Part shown: positions 23,912-33,040 of the stretch, piece by piece
Position numbering within the stretch: position 1 is the first letter of the stretch
How the letters are laid out: the number at the start of each line of letters is the position of its first letter
From: Micromonospora rosaria
GTDB taxonomy: Bacteria; Actinomycetota; Actinomycetes; Mycobacteriales; Micromonosporaceae
Length of the DNA: 64,000 bases
Assembly: GCF_001567585.1 (NCBI RefSeq)
Contig: NZ_LRQV01000010.1
Coordinates: forward strand, 29,446-93,445
Direction: 5' to 3'
Position numbers and translations under genes: made by a program
Notes under the pieces: model-generated
The model's database searches: none
What the model saw: the letters and a program-made list of their open reading frames with translations, nothing else
Told to the model about the DNA's origin: nothing

Positions 23912-25114
23912 TCAGCCGGCCCGCAGCGGCACGTCCGCGAGCACCTGCCAGCCGCCACCGGGCACCCGGCCCACCTCGAACCGGCCGCCGAGCAGGTGCA
24001 CCCGCTCCCGCATCCCGACCAGGCCGTACCCGCCGCCGCCGGACCGTTTCGGCTGGTCGGTGTGTCGGCCGTCGTCGCGTACCCGGATCCGGACGGTGCC
24101 GTCCCCGGCCCGTACCGCCGCCGTGATCTCCCGGGCGCCGGTGGCGTACCGGCGCGCGTTCGTCACCGCCTCCTGGACCAGCCGCAGCACCGTGGTCGCG
24201 ACCTCCGCCGGGACGGGCTCGGTGAGCTCCACCGTCAGCCGGACCGGGGTGCCACCGTCCGGGGTGGCCGTCGCCGCGTGCAGGTCGGCGGCCAGATCCG
24301 TGGTCGGCGGTACCGGTCCCCCGCCGCCCTCACCGGAGTCCCGCAGCATGTCGACCATGAGCTGCACCGCCGCGAGGGCGTCCGTGCCGGCGCGCTCGAT
24401 GACGGGCAACACCCGCACCGGCGCACCCGGATCGGGCACCGCCACCGCCTGCGCCGCCTGGGCCTGCACCACCATCCCGCCGATGTGGTGCGCCACCACG
24501 TCGTGCAGCTCCCGGGCCAGCGCGACCCGCTCCCGTAGCTGCGCCGCGTCCACCACGGCTTGCAGCTCCCGCGCGTGTGCGGCGTCGCGCGTGCGCAGGT
24601 ACCAGCCGGCGAGGACGGCCAGCCCCGGCAGGATCACGGCCCAGCCGAGGCCCGGGGGGTGGTCCGGGTGCTCGGGCCGCAGGCCCCGGGCCGCGAGACA
24701 GCCGAGCAGGACCAGCACCACGAGGCCGGCGGCGGCGGACCGGGACGACCGGCGGACCACGGCGACGATGACGGCCAGCACCCCGACGACCTCGGCGGCC
24801 CCCAGCCCGCTCACGGCGGAGGGGATCGCGACGCCGGCCAGCCGCAGCACCGCCGACCAGACCACCAGGACCACCGGTACGCCGACGCCCGCGACGGTCG
24901 GCCAGCGGGACGCCACCACCGCGAGGGCACACACCGTGAGGAAGCTCGGCAGCACCCACCGGTCGTCGTAGTGCTGCGTCAGCTCGCTCGCCGCCGCCCC
25001 GTCCAGCAGCAGCGCGAACAGCAGCAGCGCCGCCACCGGCCAGTCCCAGGTGAGCAGGCCCCGCCAGTCGAGCTTCACGCCGCCACCACAGCAGTCCTCG
25101 GGTCGGCCGGGCAT
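23912..25114 (-). CDS. Two-component sensor histidine kinase (NarL-partner, HisKA_3 type)
   Basis: 400 residues. The N-terminal half is membrane-embedded with several hydrophobic helices and no large extracellular domain. The phosphoacceptor box is ARELHDVVAHHIGG, the histidine sitting in ELHD. The HATPase domain has the N box VQEAVTNARRYA and the G-box region GYGLVGMRERVHLLGGRFEVG. It is divergent from a paralogous kinase at 25178, and no response regulator adjoins it on its own strand. It may share the regulator at 26592. Confidence 0.88.
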   Translation of the reverse strand: MPGRPEDCCGGGVKLDWRGLLTWDWPVAALLLFALLLDGAAASELTQHYDDRWVLPSFLTVCALAVVASRWPTVAGVGVPVVLVVWSAVLRLAGVAIPSAVSGLGAAEVVGVLAVIVAVVRRSSRSAAAGLVVLVLLGCLAARGLRPEHPDHPPGLGWAVILPGLAVLAGWYLRTRDAAHARELQAVVDAAQLRERVALARELHDVVAHHIGGMVVQAQAAQAVAVPDPGAPVRVLPVIERAGTDALAAVQLMVDMLRDSGEGGGGPVPPTTDLAADLHAATATPDGGTPVRLTVELTEPVPAEVATTVLRLVQEAVTNARRYATGAREITAAVRAGDGTVRIRVRDDGRHTDQPKRSGGGGYGLVGMRERVHLLGGRFEVGRVPGGGWQVLADVPLRAG

Positions 25115-25177
25115 CAGCAGGTGACGATAGCGCAGCGGTCGTACCGGCCCGGTGACGGTGAGCCGTACTGTGTCCGG

Positions 25178-26389
25178 GTGTCCTCCCCCCTGCTCGGGTC
25201 GGTGAGAAGGTCCGCGGTGCTGGCGTCGGTGCTGCGGCAGTGGCCGTTGGCCGTGCTGCTGGTGGTCCTGGTACTGCTCGACGTGCAGATCACGGCGGAA
25301 CTCGACACGGCGGGCCGGGGCTGGGCGGCGCCGGGCGTCCTCGTGCTGGCGGCCCTGGCGCTGCTGGCGCAGTTACGGCCGGTGGCCTCGGCCCTGGGTG
25401 CCGTGGCGACGCTCGTCGTCTCGACGGGGTTGCTGCGGGCGGTCGGGGCCGAGATGCCGGCGGGCCTGGCGGTGACCGAGTTCGCGGCGTTGGCGGCCGT
25501 CATCGTGGGCGTGGTCCGGCGGGTCCGGCCGGTGGGGGCGGCCGGGCTCGTCGGGTCGCTCCTGGCCACCGGCGCGGCGGCGGCGCAACTGCGGCCGGAG
25601 TACTGGTCGCTGCCGGCCGGGTCGACGCCGGAGCCGTGGTGGAGTGTGTCGCTGTCGGGGCTGGCACTGGTGGTGCTGCCGGTGGCGTACGGCTCGTACC
25701 TGCGGGCCCGGGACCGGGAGCGGGCCCGCGCGAGCCGGGCCGCGGTCGTCGCGGCGCAGCAGCGTGAACGGCTGACCCTGGCGCGGGAACTCCACGACGT
25801 GGTGGCCCACCAGGTCGCCGCGATGAGGGAGCAGACGCGGGCCGCGCGGGTGCTCTCCGAGACGGACCCCGGTGCGGCGGCCCGGGTGCTGCCGGTGATC
25901 GAACGCTCGGGAATGGAGTCGTTGTCCACGATGCGCCGGCTGGTCGCGGCGCTCCGCGAGGGTGACCAGGGCGACGGCGCGTCGCCGGCACGGCCGGTAC
26001 GCACCGCCGATCTGGCGGCGGATCTGCGGGCGGTGACCTCGGTCGGCAGTCCACCGGTACGGCTGACCGTCGAGTTGGCCGAGCCGGTGGCCGACGAGGT
26101 CGCGACGTCGGTGCTGCGCGTGGTGCAGGAGTCGGTGACCGACGCCCGGCGGCACGCCGCCGGGGCCCGGGAGATATCGGCATCGGTACGGACGGAGCAG
26201 GGGAAGGTCCGGATCGAGGTACACGACGACGGGCGGGCCAGGGCGGCGACCGGCCGGCGGCGTGGTGGCGTCGGGCTGATCGGCGTCCGGGAACGGGTGC
26301 GCCTGCTCGGCGGCCGGTTCACCGCCGGCCGCACGACCGGCGGCTGGCGGGTGACCGCCGACGTGCCGCTGCGCCGTGCCGAGCGGTAG
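25178..26389 (+). CDS. Two-component sensor histidine kinase, paralogue with altered N box
   Basis: 403 residues from the GTG at 25178 (VSSPLLGSV...). It has the same layout as the divergent kinase: about five or six membrane helices, then RLTLARELHDVVAHQVAAM with the phosphoacceptor His, and a HATPase domain ending RRGGVGLIGVRERVRLLGGRF. The N box reads VQESVTDARRHA, so the normally invariant Asn that coordinates Mg-ATP is Asp. The partner kinase keeps the Asn. Activity could be reduced or altered. The NarL-type regulator 200 bp downstream on the same strand is the likely partner. Confidence 0.85.
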   Translation: MSSPLLGSVRRSAVLASVLRQWPLAVLLVVLVLLDVQITAELDTAGRGWAAPGVLVLAALALLAQLRPVASALGAVATLVVSTGLLRAVGAEMPAGLAVTEFAALAAVIVGVVRRVRPVGAAGLVGSLLATGAAAAQLRPEYWSLPAGSTPEPWWSVSLSGLALVVLPVAYGSYLRARDRERARASRAAVVAAQQRERLTLARELHDVVAHQVAAMREQTRAARVLSETDPGAAARVLPVIERSGMESLSTMRRLVAALREGDQGDGASPARPVRTADLAADLRAVTSVGSPPVRLTVELAEPVADEVATSVLRVVQESVTDARRHAAGAREISASVRTEQGKVRIEVHDDGRARAATGRRRGGVGLIGVRERVRLLGGRFTAGRTTGGWRVTADVPLRRAER

Positions 26390-26591
26390 GCCGGGTACAC
26401 CTCCCGCGCGCTCGGTGCCGCTGCCCGCGATATCCGGTTGACCGCCGCTCCGCCGTGCCCCGGGCCGGGTCCAGGGCTTAGCGGTATCAACCCGTATCAT
26501 TCCAGCGCGATCGGCGGGATCTCCGTCGGCATCAGCGGTACGGCCGGCGGGTGGTCACCGAGCTGCCGGGGCCGGGACGGGGCGGTGGGCA

Positions 26592-27239
26592 GTGCGGGTC
26601 TTGATCGCCGATGACCAGGAGCTGATGCGGGTCGGGTTCCGGATGATCCTGGAGGCCCAGCCGGACATCACCGTGGTGGCCGACGTCGCGGACGGACGGT
26701 CGGCGGCCGAGGAGGCGCGTCGGCTGCGCCCGGACGTCTGCCTGCTGGACATCCGGATGCCGGGCCTCGACGGGTTGCAGGTCACGCGACTGCTCGCCGG
26801 TCCCGACGTGCCGGATCCGATCGCGGTCGTGGTCATCACCATGTTCAACGACGACGAGTACGTGGACACCGCGTTGCAGTACGGGGCCAGCGGATTCCTG
26901 CTCAAGGACTGTGGACCGGCGCTGCTCGTCGAGGCGGTCCGGGCGGCCGTCCGGGGTGACACGCTGGTGGCCCCGCAGGTCACCGTGCGGCTGCTGCGTC
27001 ATTTCCGGCACCGGCCGCAGGTCCGGGCGACCGCACCGGTGCAGGCCCTGACCGAGCGGGAGAACGACGTCGTGCGGGGGGTGGCCCGGGGTCTGACCAA
27101 CCAGGAGATCGCGACCGAGTTGTTCGTCGCGGTGTCCACCGTCAAGACCCATCTGGCCGCCGCGCAGGCGAAGCTCGGTGTGCGTAACCGGGTCGAGGTC
27201 GCCTCGTGGGCGTGGCGCGCCGGCCTGGTCGACGCCTGA
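26592..27239 (+). CDS. NarL/FixJ-family response regulator
   Basis: 215 residues from a GTG. The receiver domain has the acidic pocket IADDQE, the phosphoacceptor Asp in LLDIRMPGLDG, VVVITMF with the switch Thr, and the FLLKD lysine. The LuxR-type DNA-binding domain is LTERENDVVRGVARGLTNQE followed by VSTVKTHLAAAQAKLGVRNR. It follows the kinase gene at 25178 and is the only regulator near two paralogous kinases, so it may receive phosphate from both. The 27240-27495 gap before the lipoprotein gene holds no recognisable feature beyond a promoter. Confidence 0.92.
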   Translation: MRVLIADDQELMRVGFRMILEAQPDITVVADVADGRSAAEEARRLRPDVCLLDIRMPGLDGLQVTRLLAGPDVPDPIAVVVITMFNDDEYVDTALQYGASGFLLKDCGPALLVEAVRAAVRGDTLVAPQVTVRLLRHFRHRPQVRATAPVQALTERENDVVRGVARGLTNQEIATELFVAVSTVKTHLAAAQAKLGVRNRVEVASWAWRAGLVDA

Positions 27240-27495
27240 CCGGTCACCACCTGCGGAATCCCCGCCCGGCCCGACGCGGCGACGGCGGGAGGTGAACCGT
27301 GGGCCTCCACCTTTGGGTGGAGGCGGAACGCCTGATGTCCGCCCAGCGCCGATCCGGTGCCGGCTCGTGGACGGAAGGCGTGGCGGTCGCTGTTCGGCAG
27401 TCTCTGGGACGTCGAACCGGACCGCCGGTACGGGGCGGGTCGCCTGCGCAGGCGCTCGACCGGTACCCGCCACCACCTCTCGTCGGAGGAAGCTC

Positions 27496-28188
27496 ATGCG
27501 TCTCACCCGTTCGTTCCTCGTCGGGGCCGCGCTCGCCGTCACCGTCCCGCTGACCGCCTGCACCGCCGACGGCGAGGTCACGGCCGGAGCGCCGGCGGCC
27601 AGCTCCGCGCCGGCCGCGCCCGCCCCGGCCGGGTCGCCGGCTGTTCCGCCGGCCGCCGACCAGACCGCGCCCGTGCCGGCCTCCGGCGCGCCGACCGGAA
27701 GGCCGACCGCCGCCCCGACCAGGACGACGGCCACCTCGAAGGCCACGTCGGATCTGTCCGGACTCCGGATCACCGGCATCAAGGCCGGCAAGAGCGTCCT
27801 GATCGACATCGCCGGTGACGGCGTGGACCGCTTCCTGCAGGTGGGTGAGGAGGGGGTCGACTTCACCGGGACCGACCGGACGGATTCCACGGCGATGTCC
27901 CTGCACCCCGCCCCGGTGTCGGCGGACAACCGGGTGGTCATCAAGCCGTCGTTCTGGAACGAGGAAACCGGCGACGGGTACTGCGTCGCGGACACCGCCG
28001 GTGCCGCGCTGAAGCTGGAGACCTGCGAGGCCGGCGCGGCGTCGCAGGTCTGGCGGGTGGTCCTGGCGGGTGACTCCGGCCTGTTCGAGCTGCACGGCGC
28101 CTACGGCGTCGTCGGCGTCGAGAACGGCCGCATCACCGCCTCCGGCAGCGGGGACACCGGCCTGCAGGTCCTGCCGTACGCGCCGTGA
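27496..28188 (+). CDS. Secreted lipoprotein with ricin-like (beta-trefoil) domain
   Basis: 230 residues from the ATG at 27496, with GGAGGA upstream. The lipobox is LTAC (VTVPLTACTADG), followed by a long Ala/Pro/Ser/Thr linker. The C-terminal 130 residues have beta-trefoil features: a CVADTAGAALKLETCEAG disulfide pair and QVWRV, like the QxW motif of ricin-B lectins. The fold suggests binding of sugar or polymer at the cell surface. The ligand is unknown, and only one clear QxW is seen. Confidence 0.65.
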   Translation: MRLTRSFLVGAALAVTVPLTACTADGEVTAGAPAASSAPAAPAPAGSPAVPPAADQTAPVPASGAPTGRPTAAPTRTTATSKATSDLSGLRITGIKAGKSVLIDIAGDGVDRFLQVGEEGVDFTGTDRTDSTAMSLHPAPVSADNRVVIKPSFWNEETGDGYCVADTAGAALKLETCEAGAASQVWRVVLAGDSGLFELHGAYGVVGVENGRITASGSGDTGLQVLPYAP

Positions 28189-28331
28189 CCGCCTCCGGCG
28201 GGCGGTGTCGACCGGGACGTCCGGGGTGTCAGCACGAAACACCCCGGTACCGACCGGTCGCACACCCGGCAGAGACCGCCGACCCCATCGACGTCGTTCC
28301 CCCCGTTCCGCTGAAACGAAGGAAGCAGACC

Positions 28332-28511
28332 ATGGGAATCTCGGTTTACCTGGCACTGTTCGCGGTCGCCGCCTCCGCCACCGTCTTCGTCGTGGCGCGT
28401 CGGCGCCTGGGCCTCGGGAGGGCGTCGGCGCTGTCGGCGCTCACCTTCCTGGGCATCGCCGCCGCCTCGATCCTGTTCGTGCAGGTCGCCCTGAGCGGCA
28501 TGGACGGCTGA
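28332..28511 (+). CDS. Small two-helix membrane protein
   Basis: 59 residues from the ATG at 28332, with AAGGAAG upstream. Two hydrophobic segments (SVYLALFAVAASATVFVVA and SALTFLGIAAASILFVQVAL) are joined by a basic loop RRRLGLGRA. I recognise no family. It sits between the lipoprotein gene and the convergent large M48 protease. Confidence 0.55.
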   Translation: MGISVYLALFAVAASATVFVVARRRLGLGRASALSALTFLGIAAASILFVQVALSGMDG

Positions 28512-28627
28512 CCGCAACCGGTGCCAGGCCACGCACGACGCGGAGCGTTCGCGATGCGGAGCGCGACCGGTGCGGAGTCGCGCAGGTCCCTCGCGTGCGC
28601 CGGCGAGGGAGCGGGCGGCCCGGCCGG

Positions 28628-31549
28628 TCAGCCCCCGCCGGCCTTGCGGATCTCCGCGATCCGCTCGGTGACCGCTGTCAGGTGTGTGTGCGCGAGTTGC
28701 AGATCGTTGATCGAGGCGATGAACTGCTGGCCGTCCCCGATCTCGAAGGAGCGCGAGCAGCCCCGGCCCGCCCGCGCGACGTGGTCGACGAAGGCCTCCC
28801 AGCGCGCCTGCGCCGGCTCGTCGGGGACGGCGGCGAGGCGGGCGGCGTCCTGGGCGATCGCCTCGATGGTCGCGCACAGCGGCCGGATCCGGGCCTCGTC
28901 CACCTCGACCCTGCCGTTCGCGCCCGGCTTCTGCGCTTTCAGGTCGCCGATGGCGACGGCGAACGTGCCGTACACGGTGTGGAACCGGGTCATCAGGCTG
29001 CCGCCGCCCCGGCCGATCCAGGCTGACACCTCGACGGCTTTCAACCGGGGTGGACTCGGGGAACCGGTCGGTCCGGCCGTGGGCGCGACACCGTCGGTGG
29101 GTCGGGCACCGCCGACAGGCGGGGCGCTGCTGCCCGGTCCGGGTCGGGCGGTGGTGCCCTCGACGGCCGGTGCGGTCGCCTCGTACGCGATCGTGAGCGC
29201 CAGTGCGGTCGAGCCGGCCACCGTGACGACCGCCCGCCGCGCCACCATCCGCGCCCGCCCCGGCACGTCCACGGTCGCCGGACGGCCCCGCCGCCATCGG
29301 GCGGTGACGGCCCGCGTGCCGGCGACGAGCCCGGCGGCCGAGATGGACGTGACCAGCGCCGCCACCAGATTCTCGTCGAGCAGCGCACGCCACGCTGTCC
29401 ACGCCTGCCCGGGCTGCCAGCCGCAGGAGGCGTGGAACAGGGTCAGTGGTCCCACGCAGCCGTCGATGGCGACGAGCACGAGCACGCCCACCGTGCCGCC
29501 GAGCATGGTCAGGTGGCCCGCGACGACCGCCGCGACGAGGTGGTAGCGGCCGGCGATCGTACTGGCGACGAGGGCGCTCAGCGCCGCCGCGCCCAGCAGG
29601 GCGAACGTGACCCAGCCCTGGTAGGCGGTGACGAAGGTGCGGGCCCGGCTCTCGGCCACCGGGAGGGCGAGTCGCATGAGCGCCATCACCGTCGCGACCG
29701 CGGCCCAGCACAGCAGGGTACCGGCGAGGGCGGGCAGCACCAGCCGCCGGAGTCGGGGCAGCGGCACCGGCGGTGGCGGCGTGACGGGTACCGGCGGGCC
29801 GGCGACCGCCGTACCCGAGCCAGGGTCGGAAGCCGGACCGGGGCCCGGTGCCGGTCGGGGTCGCAGCAGCCAGGCGGCGAGCGGAAAGGCCCACGAGACC
29901 GCGACCGCGATCTGGCTGAGTGACACGGTGTCCAGCAGCGTCATGGACGCCAGCCACCGCATCGTGACGTAGGCCGGCAGCACCGTCTCGTGCGGCAGCG
30001 ACTGTCCGGCGTCGAGGCCGCCCGGCGCGACGACCAGCGCGAACTGGTCCCGCAGGAAGGGCACGCCGTGCGCCAGCCAGATGCCCGGGAGGCGCCACCA
30101 CGTCATCCAGCCCACGATCGCGACGAAGGCCGTGACGAACACGATCCACCGCACCGGGCGCAGGGACCGTCCCGGCCATGCCGACGCCCACAGGTGGCAG
30201 CACTGGGTGATCCACCAGGTCAGCGTGGTGCCGGCGAGGAGCAGCAGGACCAGCAACCCGGGCTGCTGGGGCAGCCACTCCCAGATCGCGACCCGGCCGG
30301 ACACGAACTCGGCGACGAGCATGCCCAGCCCCAGCCACCATCCGGCCCGCAGGCCCCCGGGGCCGCCGCGACCCGCCCGCCGGGCCGACACCACCGCCTG
30401 CCAGACCAGGCTGGAGATCACGCCGGTGACCAGCAACGCCACCGCGACCGCCACGACGAGCGTGGGTTCGGCCGCCGAGGCGAGCGTCGGTTCGACCGTC
30501 GAGGCGAGCGCCGTAGGGTTGATCCAGAACAGTTGGGCGTCGGCCAGGATCAGCACGGCACCGGTGAGGAACATCGCCAGCGCCGGGATGCGGGACAGCA
30601 GGTCCGGGTCGGCCAGCACCCGGCGGCGCGACGACCAGTCGGGGTGGGTCCGCCACAACCCACCGAAACCGGCCCACAGCCGCCGGCCCCGGCCGGGCGG
30701 CACCGGGGACGGCGCCGGCCAACCGCGCAGGTCCGCGCCCCACCGCGCCGCCGTCAGATCGGCGTGGAACTCCCGGGTCCGGAGCAGGTCCGCACGCGAC
30801 AGGTAGACCAGCGTCACCAGCAGGGCCGCTGCCAGCAGGTTGCGATGTGTCGACACCGCGCCGGGATCGACGGGAGAACTGACGACCAGGTGCAGGTGGG
30901 TGGCCACGAACGGCACGAGCGCCACCACGATGAAGGACCGCCACAGCGTGACCGTCGCGTAGGTCAGCGTCACGTCCCGGTTGTCGATGTGCGCCAGCTC
31001 GTGCAGGAGGACCGCGCGGACGGCATGCGGGTCGGTGCGCAGCCGGACCAGGAGCCCACCGTGCAGACAGAGCCGGGGGTGTCCGGTCCGGCCGAACACC
31101 ACCGCGCTGGCCGACATCGCGGTGGGGTCGACCAGCACCGTCGGCACCCGCCGCAGCCCGGTCTGCGCCACCAACTCCGCGATCATCCGACCGACCTGCC
31201 CGTCCCGGTCGACGACGGCCAGGGGCAGCACCCGCCCGCGCCGGGCCTTCCATCGGGGCAGCACCACGAACATCACCGCGGCGGCACCGAGCAACAGCAG
31301 GGTGGCCGCCGGGATCACCCACCACGGCGGGGTGACGGCCTGCAACTCGACGCACTCCGTCGGGTCGTAGGTGATCTGCCGCCGGTCGTCTGTCGGGATC
31401 ATGCCGTCGCAGGTGACGCCGGCCGGCCGGAGCAACCCGAGAATCGCCAGCGTGAACTGCGCCATCCCCACGCTCGCGACCAGCAGCAGGGTCGACAACA
31501 GGACGAAGCGCAGCGTCGTGGCGGCGAGCTGCCGGCCGGTACCAGGCAC
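28628..31549 (-). CDS. Very large membrane M48-type zinc metalloprotease
   Basis: 973 residues. After one N-terminal helix, a loop and a second helix, the catalytic motif is LLHELAHIDNRD (HExxH zinc site), with a downstream REFHADLTAARW providing the third zinc ligand Glu, the HtpX/M48 arrangement. The central and C-terminal parts add more than ten hydrophobic segments, a Pro-rich loop, and a soluble C-terminal domain of about 150 residues (VSAWIGRGGGSLMTRF...). HtpX is about 290 residues, so this is more than three times the usual size. It may act in membrane protein quality control; substrates are unknown. The 31550-31901 gap upstream holds only its promoter region. Confidence 0.85.
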   Translation of the reverse strand: MPGTGRQLAATTLRFVLLSTLLLVASVGMAQFTLAILGLLRPAGVTCDGMIPTDDRRQITYDPTECVELQAVTPPWWVIPAATLLLLGAAAVMFVVLPRWKARRGRVLPLAVVDRDGQVGRMIAELVAQTGLRRVPTVLVDPTAMSASAVVFGRTGHPRLCLHGGLLVRLRTDPHAVRAVLLHELAHIDNRDVTLTYATVTLWRSFIVVALVPFVATHLHLVVSSPVDPGAVSTHRNLLAAALLVTLVYLSRADLLRTREFHADLTAARWGADLRGWPAPSPVPPGRGRRLWAGFGGLWRTHPDWSSRRRVLADPDLLSRIPALAMFLTGAVLILADAQLFWINPTALASTVEPTLASAAEPTLVVAVAVALLVTGVISSLVWQAVVSARRAGRGGPGGLRAGWWLGLGMLVAEFVSGRVAIWEWLPQQPGLLVLLLLAGTTLTWWITQCCHLWASAWPGRSLRPVRWIVFVTAFVAIVGWMTWWRLPGIWLAHGVPFLRDQFALVVAPGGLDAGQSLPHETVLPAYVTMRWLASMTLLDTVSLSQIAVAVSWAFPLAAWLLRPRPAPGPGPASDPGSGTAVAGPPVPVTPPPPVPLPRLRRLVLPALAGTLLCWAAVATVMALMRLALPVAESRARTFVTAYQGWVTFALLGAAALSALVASTIAGRYHLVAAVVAGHLTMLGGTVGVLVLVAIDGCVGPLTLFHASCGWQPGQAWTAWRALLDENLVAALVTSISAAGLVAGTRAVTARWRRGRPATVDVPGRARMVARRAVVTVAGSTALALTIAYEATAPAVEGTTARPGPGSSAPPVGGARPTDGVAPTAGPTGSPSPPRLKAVEVSAWIGRGGGSLMTRFHTVYGTFAVAIGDLKAQKPGANGRVEVDEARIRPLCATIEAIAQDAARLAAVPDEPAQARWEAFVDHVARAGRGCSRSFEIGDGQQFIASINDLQLAHTHLTAVTERIAEIRKAGGG

Positions 31550-31901
31550 GGCCTACCCCTCAGCGGCTCTCTGCCGGGGCCGGGCCGGACCCCCACGTCG
31601 CGCGACATGCGCGGGGCGTCCGCCCCCGGCGTGCCACCGCCGGCCGCCCCGCTCCGTCAGACCCGCCGCCACGGCCGGTCCCGTCGGCGGGTGGACGGCG
31701 AAACTGGCCGCATCCCACCCCTGCCGCTGTGCCGTGCACGGCCGGACCCATCGCAGCCTCCCCCGAGACAACAGGCAGGAGGCCACTGTCGCAGCAGAGG
31801 CAGGGCACGTCAGTCATCGATACGATAGTTGGGCTTTCCTGCGCTCAGCCGCAGCACGGCGGGTGCTCTCGCCAGGGCGGGGAACGTCCTTCACACGCAG
31901 G

Positions 31902-32285
31902 TCAGCCCGGGTGCCCGATAATCCGCTCGACCAGCTCCGGCACCCACTCGACGTACTCGACCTCGGCCCCACCGGCGTGCCGGGCGTACAGGTAGCGGCC
32001 GGTCGGGCTGGTCGCCTCCGGCGTGGTGACCTCGCCGCCCGCGGCGGTCAGCCCGGCGACGACGGCGTCCAGGTCATCGACGATCACGGTGGCGGAGGCG
32101 TGTCCGTAACGGGCCCTCTCCCCGGGTGGGCCGGCGATCACGAGGAAGTCGCCGATCGCGGCCAGCTCGATCGCGTCGAATGCGAACCGCAGGTCCGGCT
32201 CCGCGCCGACCAGGGTCCGCAGCGACGGCAGCGAGGCGTCGAGGTCGTCCACCCAGAGCCGGGCGTACGTTTTCAGAACGGTCAT
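31902..32285 (-). CDS. VOC/glyoxalase-fold protein under HxlR control
   Basis: 127 residues from the ATG at 32285. A single vicinal-oxygen-chelate domain: TYARLWVDDLDASLPSLRTL, ASATVIVDDLDAVVAGLTAA, and a C-terminal ATSPTGRYLYARHAGGAEVE strand pattern. Members bind metals or small hydrophobic ligands and are often resistance or detoxification proteins. It is divergent from an HxlR regulator with an operator-like element between, so it is probably induced by that regulator's ligand. Confidence 0.8.
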   Translation of the reverse strand: MTVLKTYARLWVDDLDASLPSLRTLVGAEPDLRFAFDAIELAAIGDFLVIAGPPGERARYGHASATVIVDDLDAVVAGLTAAGGEVTTPEATSPTGRYLYARHAGGAEVEYVEWVPELVERIIGHPG

Positions 32286-32342
32286 GTCCACTCCGGTACG
32301 GTGAGGTTGCCGACCAGACCGTACGGCGATGACCACGGTCGG

Positions 32343-32366
32343 GGTAAGTACGCACCTTTTGGTAAG
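32343..32366. promoter_or_regulatory. Putative HxlR operator
   Basis: GCACCTTTTGGTAAG (32352-32366) resembles the perfect palindrome ACTTACC-TTT-GGTAAGT at the other HxlR locus in this window (44258-44274), with an extra GGTAAG at 32343. It lies just before the HxlR start in the divergent promoter. Confidence 0.5.
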
Positions 32367-32392
32367 AGGCGCAGGCGAAGGAGGCACGGCGG

Positions 32393-32773
32393 GTGGACGA
32401 GCCGTTGCCCGGCACACCGACGCCGGCAGAGGTGGCGCAGGTGCACCTGGTGGCTCGCCAGGTGTTCGGCGTGGTCGGCACCAAGTGGGCGGTGCCGGTC
32501 ATCGACGCCATCGGCACCGACACGCGCCGCTTCGGCGAGTTGCACCGGCAGGTCGCCGGCATCAGCCACCGGCTGCTCACCGCGACCCTGCGCGAATTGG
32601 AGCGCAACGGGGTGGTCGACCGGACGCTGCACCCCACCGTGCCGCCGCGCACCGAGTACCGGCTCACCCCCGCCGGCCGGGAGTTGCACGACACGATCAA
32701 CGGCTTCTGCGGGTGGAGCCGCCGTCACCTGGACGAGGTGCTGGCCGCACGCCGCCGGTTCGAGCAGGCGTGA
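32393..32773 (+). CDS. HxlR-family transcriptional regulator
   Basis: 126 residues from a GTG with AAGGAGG upstream. The winged-helix HxlR pattern is complete: VFGVVGTKWAVPVIDAIG, RRFGELHRQVAGISHRLLTA, TLRELERNGVVDRTL, PPRTEYRLTPAGRELHDTI. HxlR proteins sense aldehydes, quinones and other electrophiles. It is divergent from the VOC-family gene, the probable target. Confidence 0.88.
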   Translation: MDEPLPGTPTPAEVAQVHLVARQVFGVVGTKWAVPVIDAIGTDTRRFGELHRQVAGISHRLLTATLRELERNGVVDRTLHPTVPPRTEYRLTPAGRELHDTINGFCGWSRRHLDEVLAARRRFEQA

Positions 32774-33040
32774 CTCCCGCCTCCGACAGGCGGTGTCGGG
32801 GCGGGTGACAGGCACGGCTGAACGAGCACCACGGATCAGCGGCGATCACCTGCGCCAAGGCCGGGCCCGGTAGCCGATACCGTCCGCACTCCCCCATTCC
32901 ATCGGCGGCCGAAAAAACCGTCCGCCTTCCTGCCCGAACGGACGCTTCCGCATTCACCACAGCCAATGCCAAGCTCCGCAGCAGAGGCCTGCCCTCGGTG
33001 GCAGGCACCGCCCGCCACACGTGGAAGGAGTACGGTCTGC

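Noticed and set aside
28101..31355. A 1,084-codon frame overlapping the M48 protease gene on the same strand in another register
   Set aside because: Arg/Pro/Gly-rich low-complexity translation without motifs; the M48 frame has an intact HELAH site and membrane helices.
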